Source: Alphaproteobacteria bacterium UBA998
Lineage (GTDB): Bacteria > Pseudomonadota > Alphaproteobacteria > Rickettsiales > UBA998
Length of the DNA: 64,000 nucleotides
Reading direction: 5' to 3'
Assembly (NCBI GenBank): GCA_002291925.1
Contig: DBAY01000069.1
Span: 1 to 64,000, forward strand
Shown: in pieces, positions 52,998-61,281 of the stretch
Numbering within the stretch: position 1 is the stretch's first letter
Layout of the letters: each line of letters begins with the position of its first letter
Position numbers and translations under genes: made by a program
Notes under the pieces: model-generated
Database searches by the model: none
What the model saw: the letters and a program-made list of their open reading frames with translations, nothing else
What the model was told of the DNA's origin: nothing

Positions 52998-55490
52998 ATG
53001 GCATCGACAAAACGCACAAAAAAACCGTCCGTTGATGCCCTGCTCCCCGCCCCCTTCGACGACTGGCTGGCGCGGCGCGGATGGTCGCTGCATCCGCATC
53101 AGCGGGAGATGCTGGAAGCGGCGCAGTCGGATAAGTCCTGCCTGCTGATTGCGCCCACGGGCGGCGGCAAGACGCTTGCGGGGTTCCTGCCTTCGCTGAT
53201 CGAGCTGGCCGCCAACCCCTCCCACGGCCTGCATACGCTCTATCTCTCACCGCTGAAGGCGCTGACGCACGACATTCACCGCAACCTGCTCACCCCCATC
53301 GAGGAGATGGGCCTGCCGATTGTCGCCGAAACGCGCACCGGCGACACTTCCGCGCATGTACGCCAGCGGCAGAAGAAGCGCCCGCCGCATATCCTGCTCA
53401 CCACGCCGGAATCGCTGGCGCTGATGCTCTCCTACCCGGAAAGCCGCACGATGTTTTCCTCGCTCAAAACCATCATCCTCGATGAGGCGCACACCCTGCC
53501 ACCCTGCAAGCGCGGGCTGCATACGGCCCTGCTGCTCGCCCGGCTGGAGACACTGGCCCCACAGGCGCGGCGCATCGGGCTCTCCGCCACCGTGGCCGAA
53601 CCGGCGAGGCTTACCGACTGGCTAGCCCGCAAAGGCGAAACGGTGACGCTGGTACGTGCCCGCTCTTACACCCAGCCGCAGGTCGAAATCCTGCCAAGCC
53701 GCCGCCTGCTGCCGCTGGCCGGGCATTTCCCGCGCCATGCCATCCCGGATGTGTACGCGGCCATTAAAACGGCCCGCTCCGCCATTGTGTTCGTTAATAC
53801 GCGGGCGCAGGCGGAGATGATGTTCCAGGCGCTGTGGGATCAGAACGAGGACAACCTCTCCATCGCCCTGCATCACGGCTCGCTGAACCGCGAGCAGCGC
53901 CAGAAGGTGGAAGCCGCGATGGCCGCGGGCGAGGTGCGTGCCGTGGTGGCCACCGCCTCGCTCGACCTCGGCATCGATTGGGGGAATGTGGACCTCGTCA
54001 TCCAAATCGGTGCGCCAAAGGGCATCTCGCGCCTGCTGCAACGCATCGGCCGCTCCAACCACCGCTACGAGGAGCCGAGCCATGCTTTGCTGGTTCCCTC
54101 CAACTGCTTCGAGGCGGTGGAGTGCCGCGCCGCTATCGATGCCATTACCGCGGGCGAGCTGGACGCCGAGCCGCCTTACCCCGCCACGCTCGACATCCTC
54201 GCGCAGCACCTCATCGGCTGCGCCTGCGCGGAGCCATTCGATCCGGACGCGCTTTACGCTGAAGTCACCCGCGCCGCGCCCTACCGCGCCCTGACGCGTG
54301 AGGCGTTTGACGCTGTGCTGCAATTCATCATCGATGGCGGCTATGTGCTGCAACGCTACGAGGAGCATCACCGCCTCATCGCCAACGAGGAAGGCCGCCT
54401 GAAACCCGCCAGCGCGCGCATCGAGCAGCGTTACCGCATGAATATCGGCACTATCGTGGAATCCGAGAAATTGCGCGTCTTTCTCATCACCTCGCGCCCC
54501 GGCGGGCGGCGGCGCAGCGGCGTCTCCAACGGCATCTATCTCGGCGATGTGGAGGAGCGGCTGGTGCTGGGCATGCAGGAGGGTGACACGTTCATCTTCG
54601 CGGGTCAGCATCTGCGCTATGAGCGGGTGCGCGACCTGATTCTTGAAGTCTCCCCCGCCACCGGCGAGCTGCCGAAAATCCCCAGCTTCACCGGGGGGCG
54701 GATGCCCATGTCCACCCACCTCGCCGCCCGGGTGCGCGATTTGCTGAGCCACGGCATGGACGCCCATTTCGATGACCGCGTGGCGACATGGGTGATGGCG
54801 CAGGCCACTTATTCCCGCCTGCCAGACACGGGGCGGCTGCTGGTGGAAACCTTCGAGCGCAGCGGGCTGCATTATCTTGTTGCCTATCCCTTTGAAGGGC
54901 GCCCGGCGCATCACAGCCTGTGCTTTCTGCTGACGCGGCGGATGGAAGATATGGGCCTGCGCCCGCTCGGCTTCGTGGTGAATGATTACGCGCTGGCGCT
55001 GTGGGGCCGCCGCCCGGTGACGGAGTTTTTCCTCGAAGACCTCTTCGCCCCCGACCTGCTCGCCGCCGAGCTGGAGGAATGGCTCGCCGCCTCGCCCATG
55101 CTGAAGCGCAGCTTCCGCCAGACGGCGGTGATTTCAGGCCTCATCGAGCAGAAACATCCCGGCCAGAAGAAAACCGGCAAGCAGGTCACTTTCTCTTCTG
55201 ACCTTATCTATGACGTGCTGCGCCAGTACGAGCCGGATCACGTGCTGCTGCAGAGCAACCGCCTTGATGCGGAACGCGAACTGATCGGCACCGACCGTCT
55301 GGCGGATTTACTTGCACATTATCAAAATAAGATCGATCTGATGCCCCTGAAGCGCCTCTCGCCTTTCTCCATTCCCGTGATTCTGGAGGTCGGCCGCGAG
55401 ATGGTGCCCGGCAAGGCGACGGAAGAACTACTCAGGGAACAATCACTGGCCATGCGCGCGGAAATGTTACTGGAAGAGGCGGTGGGGTAG
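52998..55490 (+). CDS. Ligase-associated DEXH-box DNA helicase (Lhr-Core type)
   Basis: This 830-residue superfamily 2 helicase moves along single-stranded DNA. Motifs in order: Walker A LLIAPTGGGKTLAGF near residue 50, TGDTSAHVRQRQKKRPP, the DEAH box IILDEAHTLPP, IGLSATVAEPARL, and the second RecA domain with LHHGSLNREQRQKVE, VVATASLDLGIDWG and LLQRIGRSNHR. The C-terminal half is the conserved winged-helix and Lhr-Core extension (LRYERVRDLILEV). The ATG at 52998 is used; a GTG lies one codon upstream. It is divergent from the ligase and exonuclease genes and belongs with them. Confidence 0.92.
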   Translation: MASTKRTKKPSVDALLPAPFDDWLARRGWSLHPHQREMLEAAQSDKSCLLIAPTGGGKTLAGFLPSLIELAANPSHGLHTLYLSPLKALTHDIHRNLLTPIEEMGLPIVAETRTGDTSAHVRQRQKKRPPHILLTTPESLALMLSYPESRTMFSSLKTIILDEAHTLPPCKRGLHTALLLARLETLAPQARRIGLSATVAEPARLTDWLARKGETVTLVRARSYTQPQVEILPSRRLLPLAGHFPRHAIPDVYAAIKTARSAIVFVNTRAQAEMMFQALWDQNEDNLSIALHHGSLNREQRQKVEAAMAAGEVRAVVATASLDLGIDWGNVDLVIQIGAPKGISRLLQRIGRSNHRYEEPSHALLVPSNCFEAVECRAAIDAITAGELDAEPPYPATLDILAQHLIGCACAEPFDPDALYAEVTRAAPYRALTREAFDAVLQFIIDGGYVLQRYEEHHRLIANEEGRLKPASARIEQRYRMNIGTIVESEKLRVFLITSRPGGRRRSGVSNGIYLGDVEERLVLGMQEGDTFIFAGQHLRYERVRDLILEVSPATGELPKIPSFTGGRMPMSTHLAARVRDLLSHGMDAHFDDRVATWVMAQATYSRLPDTGRLLVETFERSGLHYLVAYPFEGRPAHHSLCFLLTRRMEDMGLRPLGFVVNDYALALWGRRPVTEFFLEDLFAPDLLAAELEEWLAASPMLKRSFRQTAVISGLIEQKHPGQKKTGKQVTFSSDLIYDVLRQYEPDHVLLQSNRLDAERELIGTDRLADLLAHYQNKIDLMPLKRLSPFSIPVILEVGREMVPGKATEELLREQSLAMRAEMLLEEAVG

Positions 55491-55529
55491 GAGTCGTGAG
55501 TAAAGAGGCGCGAGTCGTGAGTAATGAAA

Positions 55530-55665
55530 TCTGCTCCCCCCTTGAGGGGGAGCCAGCGAGAGCAAGCGAACGCGCCGCTCGAGCGGTGGGGGGACATCCC
55601 CCACGCTTCAGCTCTCGCCTCCGGCTCGGCTTCAGTCGCTCCCCCTCAAGAGGGGAGCAATTGAT
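55530..55665. repeat. CTCCCCCTTGAGGGGGAG-type inverted repeat
   Basis: CTCCCCCCTTGAGGGGGAGC at the left and GCTCCCCCTCAAGAGGGGAGC at the right are inverted copies about 100 bases apart, with a nested GGGGGACATCCCCC hairpin. The left copy is followed by CAGCGAGAGC and the right copy is preceded by GCTCTCGC-like sequence. It separates the helicase and phosphoesterase genes. Confidence 0.65.
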
Positions 55666-55709
55666 GAGGCTTCCCTCACCACTCATCACTCACCCCTCAC
55701 CACTCTCCC

Positions 55710-56417
55710 ATGATGAGTGACACCCTCCCTGACGTCCATTCCGTCTCCCTCACCTTCGGCGGCCAATCGCTGGTGCTGGACCCGCGCCGCGCCGTGTGGT
55801 GGCCGCAGGCGTCGCTGCTGATTCTCTCTGACATGCATCTCGACAAGGGCCGCTCTTTCCGGGCCGGGGGTACATTGCTGCCGCCCTACGACACCGCCGC
55901 CACCCTCTCGCGGCTGGCGGAACTGCTGGAAGCCTACCGCCCCCACCGCGTCGCCTGCCTCGGCGATACGTTTCACAATGCCGAAATGCTCGCCACCTTC
56001 AGCCTCGCCGATCACTTCCACCTCTCGGCGCTGGTGAAGGGCGTGCAGGAATGGTGGTGGATCCTCGGCAACCACGACCCGATGGAGCAGCTCCCCTTCC
56101 CCGGCCGCATCGCCAAATCCGCCGAGGTGGACGGCATCCACCTCACCCACGGCGAGGACGAATTGCCCGACCAGCCAACCATCCTCGGCCATTTCCACCC
56201 AAAGGACACCACACAGGTGCTGGGACGCCGCATCTCCGGGCCATGCTTCGCCTGGAATCAGCAACGGCTGGTCCTCCCAGCTTTTGGGGCCTATACAGGC
56301 GGCCTCTCCGTCAGCGACCCTGCCTTGCAGGCAGTCATCGGCCCTGCCCCCTGCGTCGGCCTCGTGCATGGCAGAACCGTCGGCATGTACCGCCGCCAGA
56401 GCGCGCCGCTTTATTAG
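55710..56417 (+). CDS. pdeM: Ligase-associated metallophosphoesterase (PdeM/MPE)
   Basis: The 235-residue calcineurin-like enzyme has the binuclear-metal motifs LILSDMHLDKGRSF, VACLGDTFHN, ILGNHDPMEQ, LTHGEDEL and LGHFHPKDT. Relatives of this cluster are manganese-dependent phosphodiesterases with DNA endonuclease activity. It follows the helicase gene after about 220 bases of repeat-rich sequence. Two ATG codons occur in tandem at 55710 and 55713. It completes the four-member set: ligase, exonuclease, helicase, phosphoesterase. Confidence 0.9.
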   Translation: MMSDTLPDVHSVSLTFGGQSLVLDPRRAVWWPQASLLILSDMHLDKGRSFRAGGTLLPPYDTAATLSRLAELLEAYRPHRVACLGDTFHNAEMLATFSLADHFHLSALVKGVQEWWWILGNHDPMEQLPFPGRIAKSAEVDGIHLTHGEDELPDQPTILGHFHPKDTTQVLGRRISGPCFAWNQQRLVLPAFGAYTGGLSVSDPALQAVIGPAPCVGLVHGRTVGMYRRQSAPLY

Positions 56418-56787
56418 TTTGCCCCTGCTACGCGCTGCTGCGCTCCGTAAGTAAGCGACGCTCCGCTGGCTTCCGCCTTCACTAAAGCTACGGCGGATAG
56501 GCATGGCTGACGCGCGAAACGCTCTGTCGGCGTTTCGCCTGTCCTCGACTAACACAGTCGTGTAGCCGTCATCCTGCGAGCCGGAGGCTGCGCAGGATCT
56601 TCATCGTATCGCGAGCAGATTCCGGGCACGCTAACGCGTCCCGGAATGACGACACTTAAAGAATGTCACCCCGCACTTGGTACGCGGGGTCTCCCTGCCA
56701 CACGTGGAGACCCCGCAACACGTGTGGGGTGACAGCTCCTACCGTCCAGCCCTTTACCTACCCGCCCGGCCCGCTTATATATAACCC
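56418..56787. repeat. Repeat-rich gap between pdeM and the Lon-N gene
   Basis: This 370-base gap has no gene. It holds two elements: 56568-56650, an inverted copy of the type at 40868 (GTCATCCTGCGAGCC to CCCGGAATGAC), and 56665-56733 (GTCACCCCGCACTTGG to GTGGGGTGACA), of the type at 5150 and 40784. The first 150 bases are GC-rich without clear structure. Confidence 0.75.
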
Positions 56788-57450
56788 ATGTTCTACAACC
56801 TCCCCAAAACCGTCGCCGACCTGCCGGAGTCGATTCCCATCTTCCCGCTGACCGGCTCTATCCTGCTCCCGCGCTGCAAATTGCCGCTCAACATCTTTGA
56901 GCCGCGTTACCTCAACATGGTGTTCGACAGCCTGTGCGGCGGCGAGCGCATCATCGGCATGGTGCAACCGCGCCCTGCTACAACCACGGAGGGCAGCGAG
57001 CCTTACGCCATCGGCTGTGCGGGGCGCATCACCGCCTTTGAGGAAACCACCGATGGGCGCGTGCTCATCAATCTCACCGGCCTCTGCCGTTTTCGCATCG
57101 TCGAGGAGCTGTCACTGGTGCGCGGATACCGCCGCGTAAAGCCGGACTGGTTGCCCTTTGCCACCGATCTCATCCAGATTCAGGACGCCACCATCTCCGG
57201 CGAAGAGGTGATGAAGGTGCTCGCACCCTTCTTCGAAGCGCATCACCTGCGGGCCGAATGGTCCTCGCTGGAACGCATCGCGGGCAGCGACCTCATCGAC
57301 GTGCTGTCCATGAACCTGCCTTTCCCACCCGAGGACAAACAAGCGCTGCTGGAAGCCGCCGACATTCACGCCCGCTTCGATACCTTGCGCCAGATCGCCA
57401 CGCTCTACGCGGCGCGCGACATCGACCAGGCGACCGATACCCGCCACTGA
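56788..57450 (+). CDS. Lon N-terminal-domain (LON substrate-binding) protein
   Basis: The 220-residue protein is a stand-alone Lon N-terminal domain without ATPase or protease domains. The signature is IPIFPLTGSILLPRCKLPLN followed by FEPRYLNMVFDSL, and GCAGRITAFEETTDGRVLIN with TGLCRFRIVEE. Alphaproteobacterial members usually neighbour a thioredoxin and a Trm112-like gene; here the latter is far away at 30.1 kb. The function is thought to be protein-binding and is not established. Confidence 0.9.
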   Translation: MFYNLPKTVADLPESIPIFPLTGSILLPRCKLPLNIFEPRYLNMVFDSLCGGERIIGMVQPRPATTTEGSEPYAIGCAGRITAFEETTDGRVLINLTGLCRFRIVEELSLVRGYRRVKPDWLPFATDLIQIQDATISGEEVMKVLAPFFEAHHLRAEWSSLERIAGSDLIDVLSMNLPFPPEDKQALLEAADIHARFDTLRQIATLYAARDIDQATDTRH

Positions 57451-57459
57451 GTCACGGAA

Positions 57460-58191
57460 TTAAGCAGCAACGGAATAGCGCGACGTATTGTCGTTCTGCG
57501 GCGCGAGGGCCGCGGCACGGTCATACTTGCCCGCCACCTTCCTGCTAAATCCGGAGGCCGCAGAGATATCCTGCGCCGAGCCGTCCGCTGGAGCAGTGGC
57601 GGCGCGGGCCAGTGTCGCGGCATCGCGTGCCTGCTTCTCGGCATCACCCGGCCCGCCACGGACACTCACCGCACCGCCGACGGCGTAGAACTGCCCATCC
57701 GGCCCCTGCACCAGATCATAGACCGGCACGCCCTCGGTGAGCCCCGCCGCTGTGAAGAAATGCTGCCGCTCATGGCTGCGCACGCCGGCATCGATGGTCA
57801 TCAGGCGGCGCGTGGCGGCGAGGTCCGGCCCCTGCTGGCTTTCCAGCAACGCGGCAAAACCTGCCGAATTCATGGAGGGAGCAGGCGGCTGCAACTCCGC
57901 CAGCGATTTCGCGCGCAGCCGCTGCTGGAAGACCGGCGCCTGCACTGCCGGTTCACCGCTGCGGCCTTCCGTGCGCTTGCTGCTGCTGACAGTGCCGCCC
58001 GCCGCATAAAGCTGTCCGTCCGGGCCGATGGTATAGTCGATATTGACGATGATGGTCGCATCCAGCCCCTTGGCGGCGGCCTTTTGCTGGGCCTGCAGGC
58101 GGATATCGGCATCCAGCGCACGCATCTGGCGCATGGACTGCCACGAAGAGGCGGCAAGATAATCGTTAACGTTCAGGCCGTTCATCGACAA
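57460..58191 (-). CDS. SprA-related putative zinc metalloprotease
   Basis: This 243-residue protein resembles the SprA-related family. It has an HExxH-type motif in RSHERQHFFTAAGLTEG near residue 139, followed by PVYDLVQGPDGQFYAVGGAV, a combination typical of the family. The N-terminal repeat-like phrase IDYTIGPDGQLYAAGGTV echoes the second, suggesting internal duplication. No signal peptide is obvious. Its stop lies 9 bases from the convergent Lon-N gene. Enzymatic activity is predicted only. Confidence 0.72.
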   Translation of the reverse strand: MSMNGLNVNDYLAASSWQSMRQMRALDADIRLQAQQKAAAKGLDATIIVNIDYTIGPDGQLYAAGGTVSSSKRTEGRSGEPAVQAPVFQQRLRAKSLAELQPPAPSMNSAGFAALLESQQGPDLAATRRLMTIDAGVRSHERQHFFTAAGLTEGVPVYDLVQGPDGQFYAVGGAVSVRGGPGDAEKQARDAATLARAATAPADGSAQDISAASGFSRKVAGKYDRAAALAPQNDNTSRYSVAA

Positions 58192-58310
58192 AGCACCTAC
58201 TACATGCAGGTTAATAAATTAACATTTACTCTACGCAAATGTTAATCATTCGGCAATCGCTATCTGCGCTGCCTATCTTACTTCTAGCTAAACAAGCGCC
58301 GTTTGCCCAT

Positions 58311-58347
58311 AAAAAAATCCCCGGCGGGATGCACCGGGGATTTTTAT
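58311..58347 (-). terminator. Rho-independent terminator of the BI-1 gene
   Basis: The stem AATCCCCGG/CCGGGGATT encloses a short loop, with an A-run on one side and a T-run on the other, so it reads as a terminator on both strands. It lies 20 bases downstream of the stop of the Bax-inhibitor-1 gene. Confidence 0.85.
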
Positions 58348-58366
58348 TAAATGACAGGCGCTTGCC

Positions 58367-59098
58367 TTAGCGGCGATCGCCCAGGAACTGCAGCAGGAAC
58401 ATGAACATGTTGATGAAGTCCAGGTACAGCTGCAGCGCGCCCATGATGGCCGCCTTGCCGACCGAGGTGCCGTAATTAGCCAGCTGATAGTAGCTGACTT
58501 TCAGGCGCTGGGTGTCATACGCGGTCAGACCGGCGAACAGCAGCACGCCGATCACCGAGATGGCAAACTGCATGGCCGAGCTGTGCAGGAAAATGTTGAC
58601 CACGCTTGCCACCAGAATACCGATGACACCCATGATCAGGAAGCTGCCAAAGCCGCTGAGGTCACGCTTGGTGGTGTAGCCATAGAGACTCAAGCCACCG
58701 AAGGCCGCCGCGGTCACGAAGAAGGTGCGCACGACGCTTTCGCCCGTGAACACGACGAAGACTGACCACAGCGAGAGGCCCATCAGCGCCGCATAGCCCC
58801 AGAACCAGGCTTGCGCCGCGCCTTCTGACATCGCATGCAGCCGGGCACTCAGGAAAAACACTACGCCGAGCAGGGCAAACATGACGACATAGGCGAGGCC
58901 CGAGAGGCCGCCCTGCGGGCTGACCATGGCGTTCAAAAACGTCTCGGACGTGCTCGCGAAGTACGCGACCAGGCCGGTCAGTACCAGCGCGCTGGCCATG
59001 TAGTTGTAGATTTTCAGCATGTAGGCGCGCAGACCCGCGTCAAACTCGGTGGCGCGGACGCCGCTCTGCACCGATTGCGGTTGCTCAAAAAATGCCAT
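58367..59098 (-). CDS. Bax inhibitor-1/YccA-family membrane protein
   Basis: The 243-residue protein has seven hydrophobic helices, among them YMASALVLTGLVAYFAST, LAYVVMFALLGVVFFLSARL, AWFWGYAALMGLSLWSVFVV, SFLIMGVIGILVASVVNIFL and ISVIGVLLFAGLTAYDTQRL. The late AYDTQRLK segment and C-terminal LDFINMFMFLLQFLGDRR are family hallmarks. Relatives leak calcium or protons or bind the FtsH protease. It is a single gene ended by its own terminator. Confidence 0.93.
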   Translation of the reverse strand: MAFFEQPQSVQSGVRATEFDAGLRAYMLKIYNYMASALVLTGLVAYFASTSETFLNAMVSPQGGLSGLAYVVMFALLGVVFFLSARLHAMSEGAAQAWFWGYAALMGLSLWSVFVVFTGESVVRTFFVTAAAFGGLSLYGYTTKRDLSGFGSFLIMGVIGILVASVVNIFLHSSAMQFAISVIGVLLFAGLTAYDTQRLKVSYYQLANYGTSVGKAAIMGALQLYLDFINMFMFLLQFLGDRR

Positions 59099-59345
59099 TT
59101 TTCAAATCCTCCAGTTAATGATACCGGGGTTTTCCCCAGCATGCTGTATTATATAGCCCCCACCCCCTCGCTTTCAAGGAAAAGCGGAAGGGAATTCAAT
59201 ACGCCGCGAAGCGCCGGAAAGGCTTGCATTTGCCGCGCCCCAAGAGTATATACGGCCCTCCCTTAACGGGAAATCATTTGTGCGGGCGGGCTTAGGCATG
59301 CCTTGGTCGCACCTTTATCACTCTGAACTTTAACGGAGATTTGAA

Positions 59346-59549
59346 ATGCCAAAGTGCAAGACGAAATCGGGCGTGAAAAAACGCTTCTCCCTCACGGCCA
59401 CCGGCAAGGTGAAGTCGGCTCAGGCCGGCAAGCGCCACGGCATGGTGAAACGTACCAAGTCGTTCATCCGCAAGGCGCGCGGCACCACCGTGCTGTCCGC
59501 TCCGGACGCGCGCATCATCAAACTCTTCACGCCGTACGGCCTGAAATAA
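59346..59549 (+). CDS. rpmI: Ribosomal protein L35
   Basis: The 67-residue protein begins MPKCKTKSGVKKRFSLTATG and continues with KRHGMVKRTKSFIRKARG, diagnostic of bL35. The start follows a GGAG ribosome site. rplT follows 17 bases later. infC, which often precedes these genes, is not here; upstream lies the divergent BI-1 gene. Confidence 0.97.
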   Translation: MPKCKTKSGVKKRFSLTATGKVKSAQAGKRHGMVKRTKSFIRKARGTTVLSAPDARIIKLFTPYGLK

Positions 59550-59566
59550 CGTAAGGGAGAGCACAC

Positions 59567-59932
59567 ATGGCACGCGCAACCAACGGCGTGGCGAAGAAAG
59601 CCCGCCACAAGAAAATCCTGAAGATGGCGAAAGGCTACCGCGGCCGCGCCAAGAATTGCATCCGCACCGCCACCGGCCGGGTCCAGAAAGGCCTGCAATA
59701 CGCTTACCGCGACCGCAAGGCCAAGAAGCGTACTTTCCGTGGCCTGTGGATCCAGCGCATCAACGCAGCCGCCCGCGAGCATGGCATGACCTACTCGCAG
59801 TTTATGCATGGCCTCACGCTGACCGGCATGACGCTCGACCGCAAAGTGCTGGCCGACATCGCCGCGCGCGACGCGGAAGGCTTTGCCGCCCTCGCCACGC
59901 AGGTGCAGGCCCAGCTGAAGAAAGCGGCGTAA
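59567..59932 (+). CDS. rplT: Ribosomal protein L20
   Basis: The 121-residue protein shows the bL20 features VAKKARHKKILKMAKGYRGR, YAYRDRKAKKRTFRGLWIQR and INAAAREHGMTYSQFMHGL. It is co-transcribed with rpmI and followed by a repeat and a terminator before pheS. Confidence 0.98.
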   Translation: MARATNGVAKKARHKKILKMAKGYRGRAKNCIRTATGRVQKGLQYAYRDRKAKKRTFRGLWIQRINAAAREHGMTYSQFMHGLTLTGMTLDRKVLADIAARDAEGFAALATQVQAQLKKAA

Positions 59933-59937
59933 CATTT

Positions 59938-60006
<69 letters not shown>

Positions 60007-60012
60007 ATATAC

Positions 60013-60045
60013 AAAGGGGGGCGGAGAAATCCGCCCCTTTTTTTG
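60013..60045 (+). terminator. Rho-independent terminator of rpmI-rplT
   Basis: The stem GGGGGGCGGA/TCCGCCCC with a GAAA-type loop is followed by a run of T residues. It lies about 80 bases after rplT and should end that transcript. Confidence 0.88.
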
Positions 60046-60049
60046 TTTT

Positions 60050-60108
60050 GTCGCCCTGAACTCGTTTCAGGGCCTATCAAATAGATGCTGAAGCAAGTTC
60101 AGCATGAC
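60050..60108. repeat. CCTGAACTCGTTTCAGGG repeat upstream of pheS
   Basis: This is the third copy of the family at 3856-3916 and 6705-6763. It begins GTCGCCCTGAACTCG and ends TTCAGCATGACA. Together with the preceding element and terminator it fills the rplT-pheS gap. Confidence 0.75.
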
Positions 60109-60192
60109 AAAAAACGGCTAGCCGTGAGAACACAGTTTTCCCCTTGCGGCACAAGGGCGGCGGTGCGATATATCGCCTCAAAGGAAACGCCC

Positions 60193-61281
60193 ATGAACGC
60201 CGCTGAAAAACTTGATTACATTCAATCCCTCAACTCCCTTGACGCGCTGGAGCAGGCACGTGTCTCCCTGCTCGGCAAGAAGGGCGAGATCACGGAGCAG
60301 CTGAAGGCCCTGGGCCAGGCCTCGCCGGAAGAGCGCAAGGAGAAAGGCCGCGTGCTGAACGAGCTGCGCGACCGCCTCACCGCCGCTATCGAGGAGCGCA
60401 AGCGCGCGCTCGCCGATGCCGAGGAAGCCGAACGTCTGGCCAATGAGCGCGTGGACATCACCCTCCCCCTGCGCCCGGAACCCAAGGCGGGCATCCACCC
60501 CATCACGCAGGTGATGGAGGAGGTCGCCGCCATCTTCGGCGAAATGGGCTTCGGCGTGCGCACCGGCCCGCTGGTGGAAGACGACGAGCATAATTTCGGC
60601 GCGCTCAACATCCCGGAATCCCACCCGGCGCGGCAGATGCATGATACGTTTTATGTCACGGAGTCAGGATTCGGGGGTCAGGATTCAGACGAAAAAACTG
60701 AATCTCGAATCCTGAAGCCTGGATCCTCCTACGTCCTGCGCACCCACACCTCGCCCGTGCAGGTGCGCACCATGCGCACCGAGAAGCCGCCGATCCGCAT
60801 CATCGCGCCCGGCAGCACCTTCCGCTCCGACTCCGACCTGACGCACACGCCGATGTTCCACCAGTTCGAGGCGCTGCTGATCGACAAGGATATCCATATG
60901 GGCCACCTGAAGGGCACCATCACCACCTTCCTGCGCCGCTTCTTCGGCATCGACGATCTGCCGGTGCGCTTCCGCCCCAGCTTCTTCCCCTTCACGGAGC
61001 CGTCCGCCGAGGTGGATATCGGCTGCGAGCGCTCGCGCGATTCGCTGAAGGTCGGCAAGGGCAAGGACTGGTTGGAAGTGATGGGCTGCGGCATGGTGCA
61101 CCCGAACGTTCTGCGCAATTGCGGCCTGAATCCCGCCGAATGGCAGGGCTTCGCGCTCGGCGCCGGCATCGAGCGGCTGGCCATGCTGAAATACAATATC
61201 CCCGATTTGCGCACCTTCTTCGATTCCGACGTGCGCTGGCTCGATTATTACGGCTTCAGCCCATTGCAGGGAGCACGCTAA
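60193..61281 (+). CDS. pheS: Phenylalanine-tRNA ligase alpha subunit
   Basis: PheS is the catalytic subunit of the alpha2-beta2 enzyme that charges tRNA-Phe. The 362-residue protein has an N-terminal coiled coil (about residues 1-90), class II motif 1 region GIHPITQVMEEVAAIF, HPARQMHDTF, the motif 2 segment LRTHTSPVQVRTM, FHQFEALLIDKDIHMGHLKG and the motif 3 region GMVHPNVLRNCG. The ATG at 60193 follows AAGGAAAC. Between MHDTFYV and YVLRTHTSPV lie extra residues (TESGFGG...LKPGSS) encoded by a palindromic DNA segment. pheT starts on the last base of its stop codon. Confidence 0.94.
   Translation: MNAAEKLDYIQSLNSLDALEQARVSLLGKKGEITEQLKALGQASPEERKEKGRVLNELRDRLTAAIEERKRALADAEEAERLANERVDITLPLRPEPKAGIHPITQVMEEVAAIFGEMGFGVRTGPLVEDDEHNFGALNIPESHPARQMHDTFYVTESGFGGQDSDEKTESRILKPGSSYVLRTHTSPVQVRTMRTEKPPIRIIAPGSTFRSDSDLTHTPMFHQFEALLIDKDIHMGHLKGTITTFLRRFFGIDDLPVRFRPSFFPFTEPSAEVDIGCERSRDSLKVGKGKDWLEVMGCGMVHPNVLRNCGLNPAEWQGFALGAGIERLAMLKYNIPDLRTFFDSDVRWLDYYGFSPLQGAR
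60664..60725. repeat. Palindromic element inside pheS
   Basis: Inside pheS, TCAGGATTCGGGGGTCAGG and GGATTCAG on the left pair with CTGAATC and CGAATCCTGA on the right. The segment encodes about 20 residues not expected at this place in PheS and keeps the reading frame. It differs from the GTCAT-type intergenic elements. Confidence 0.65.
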
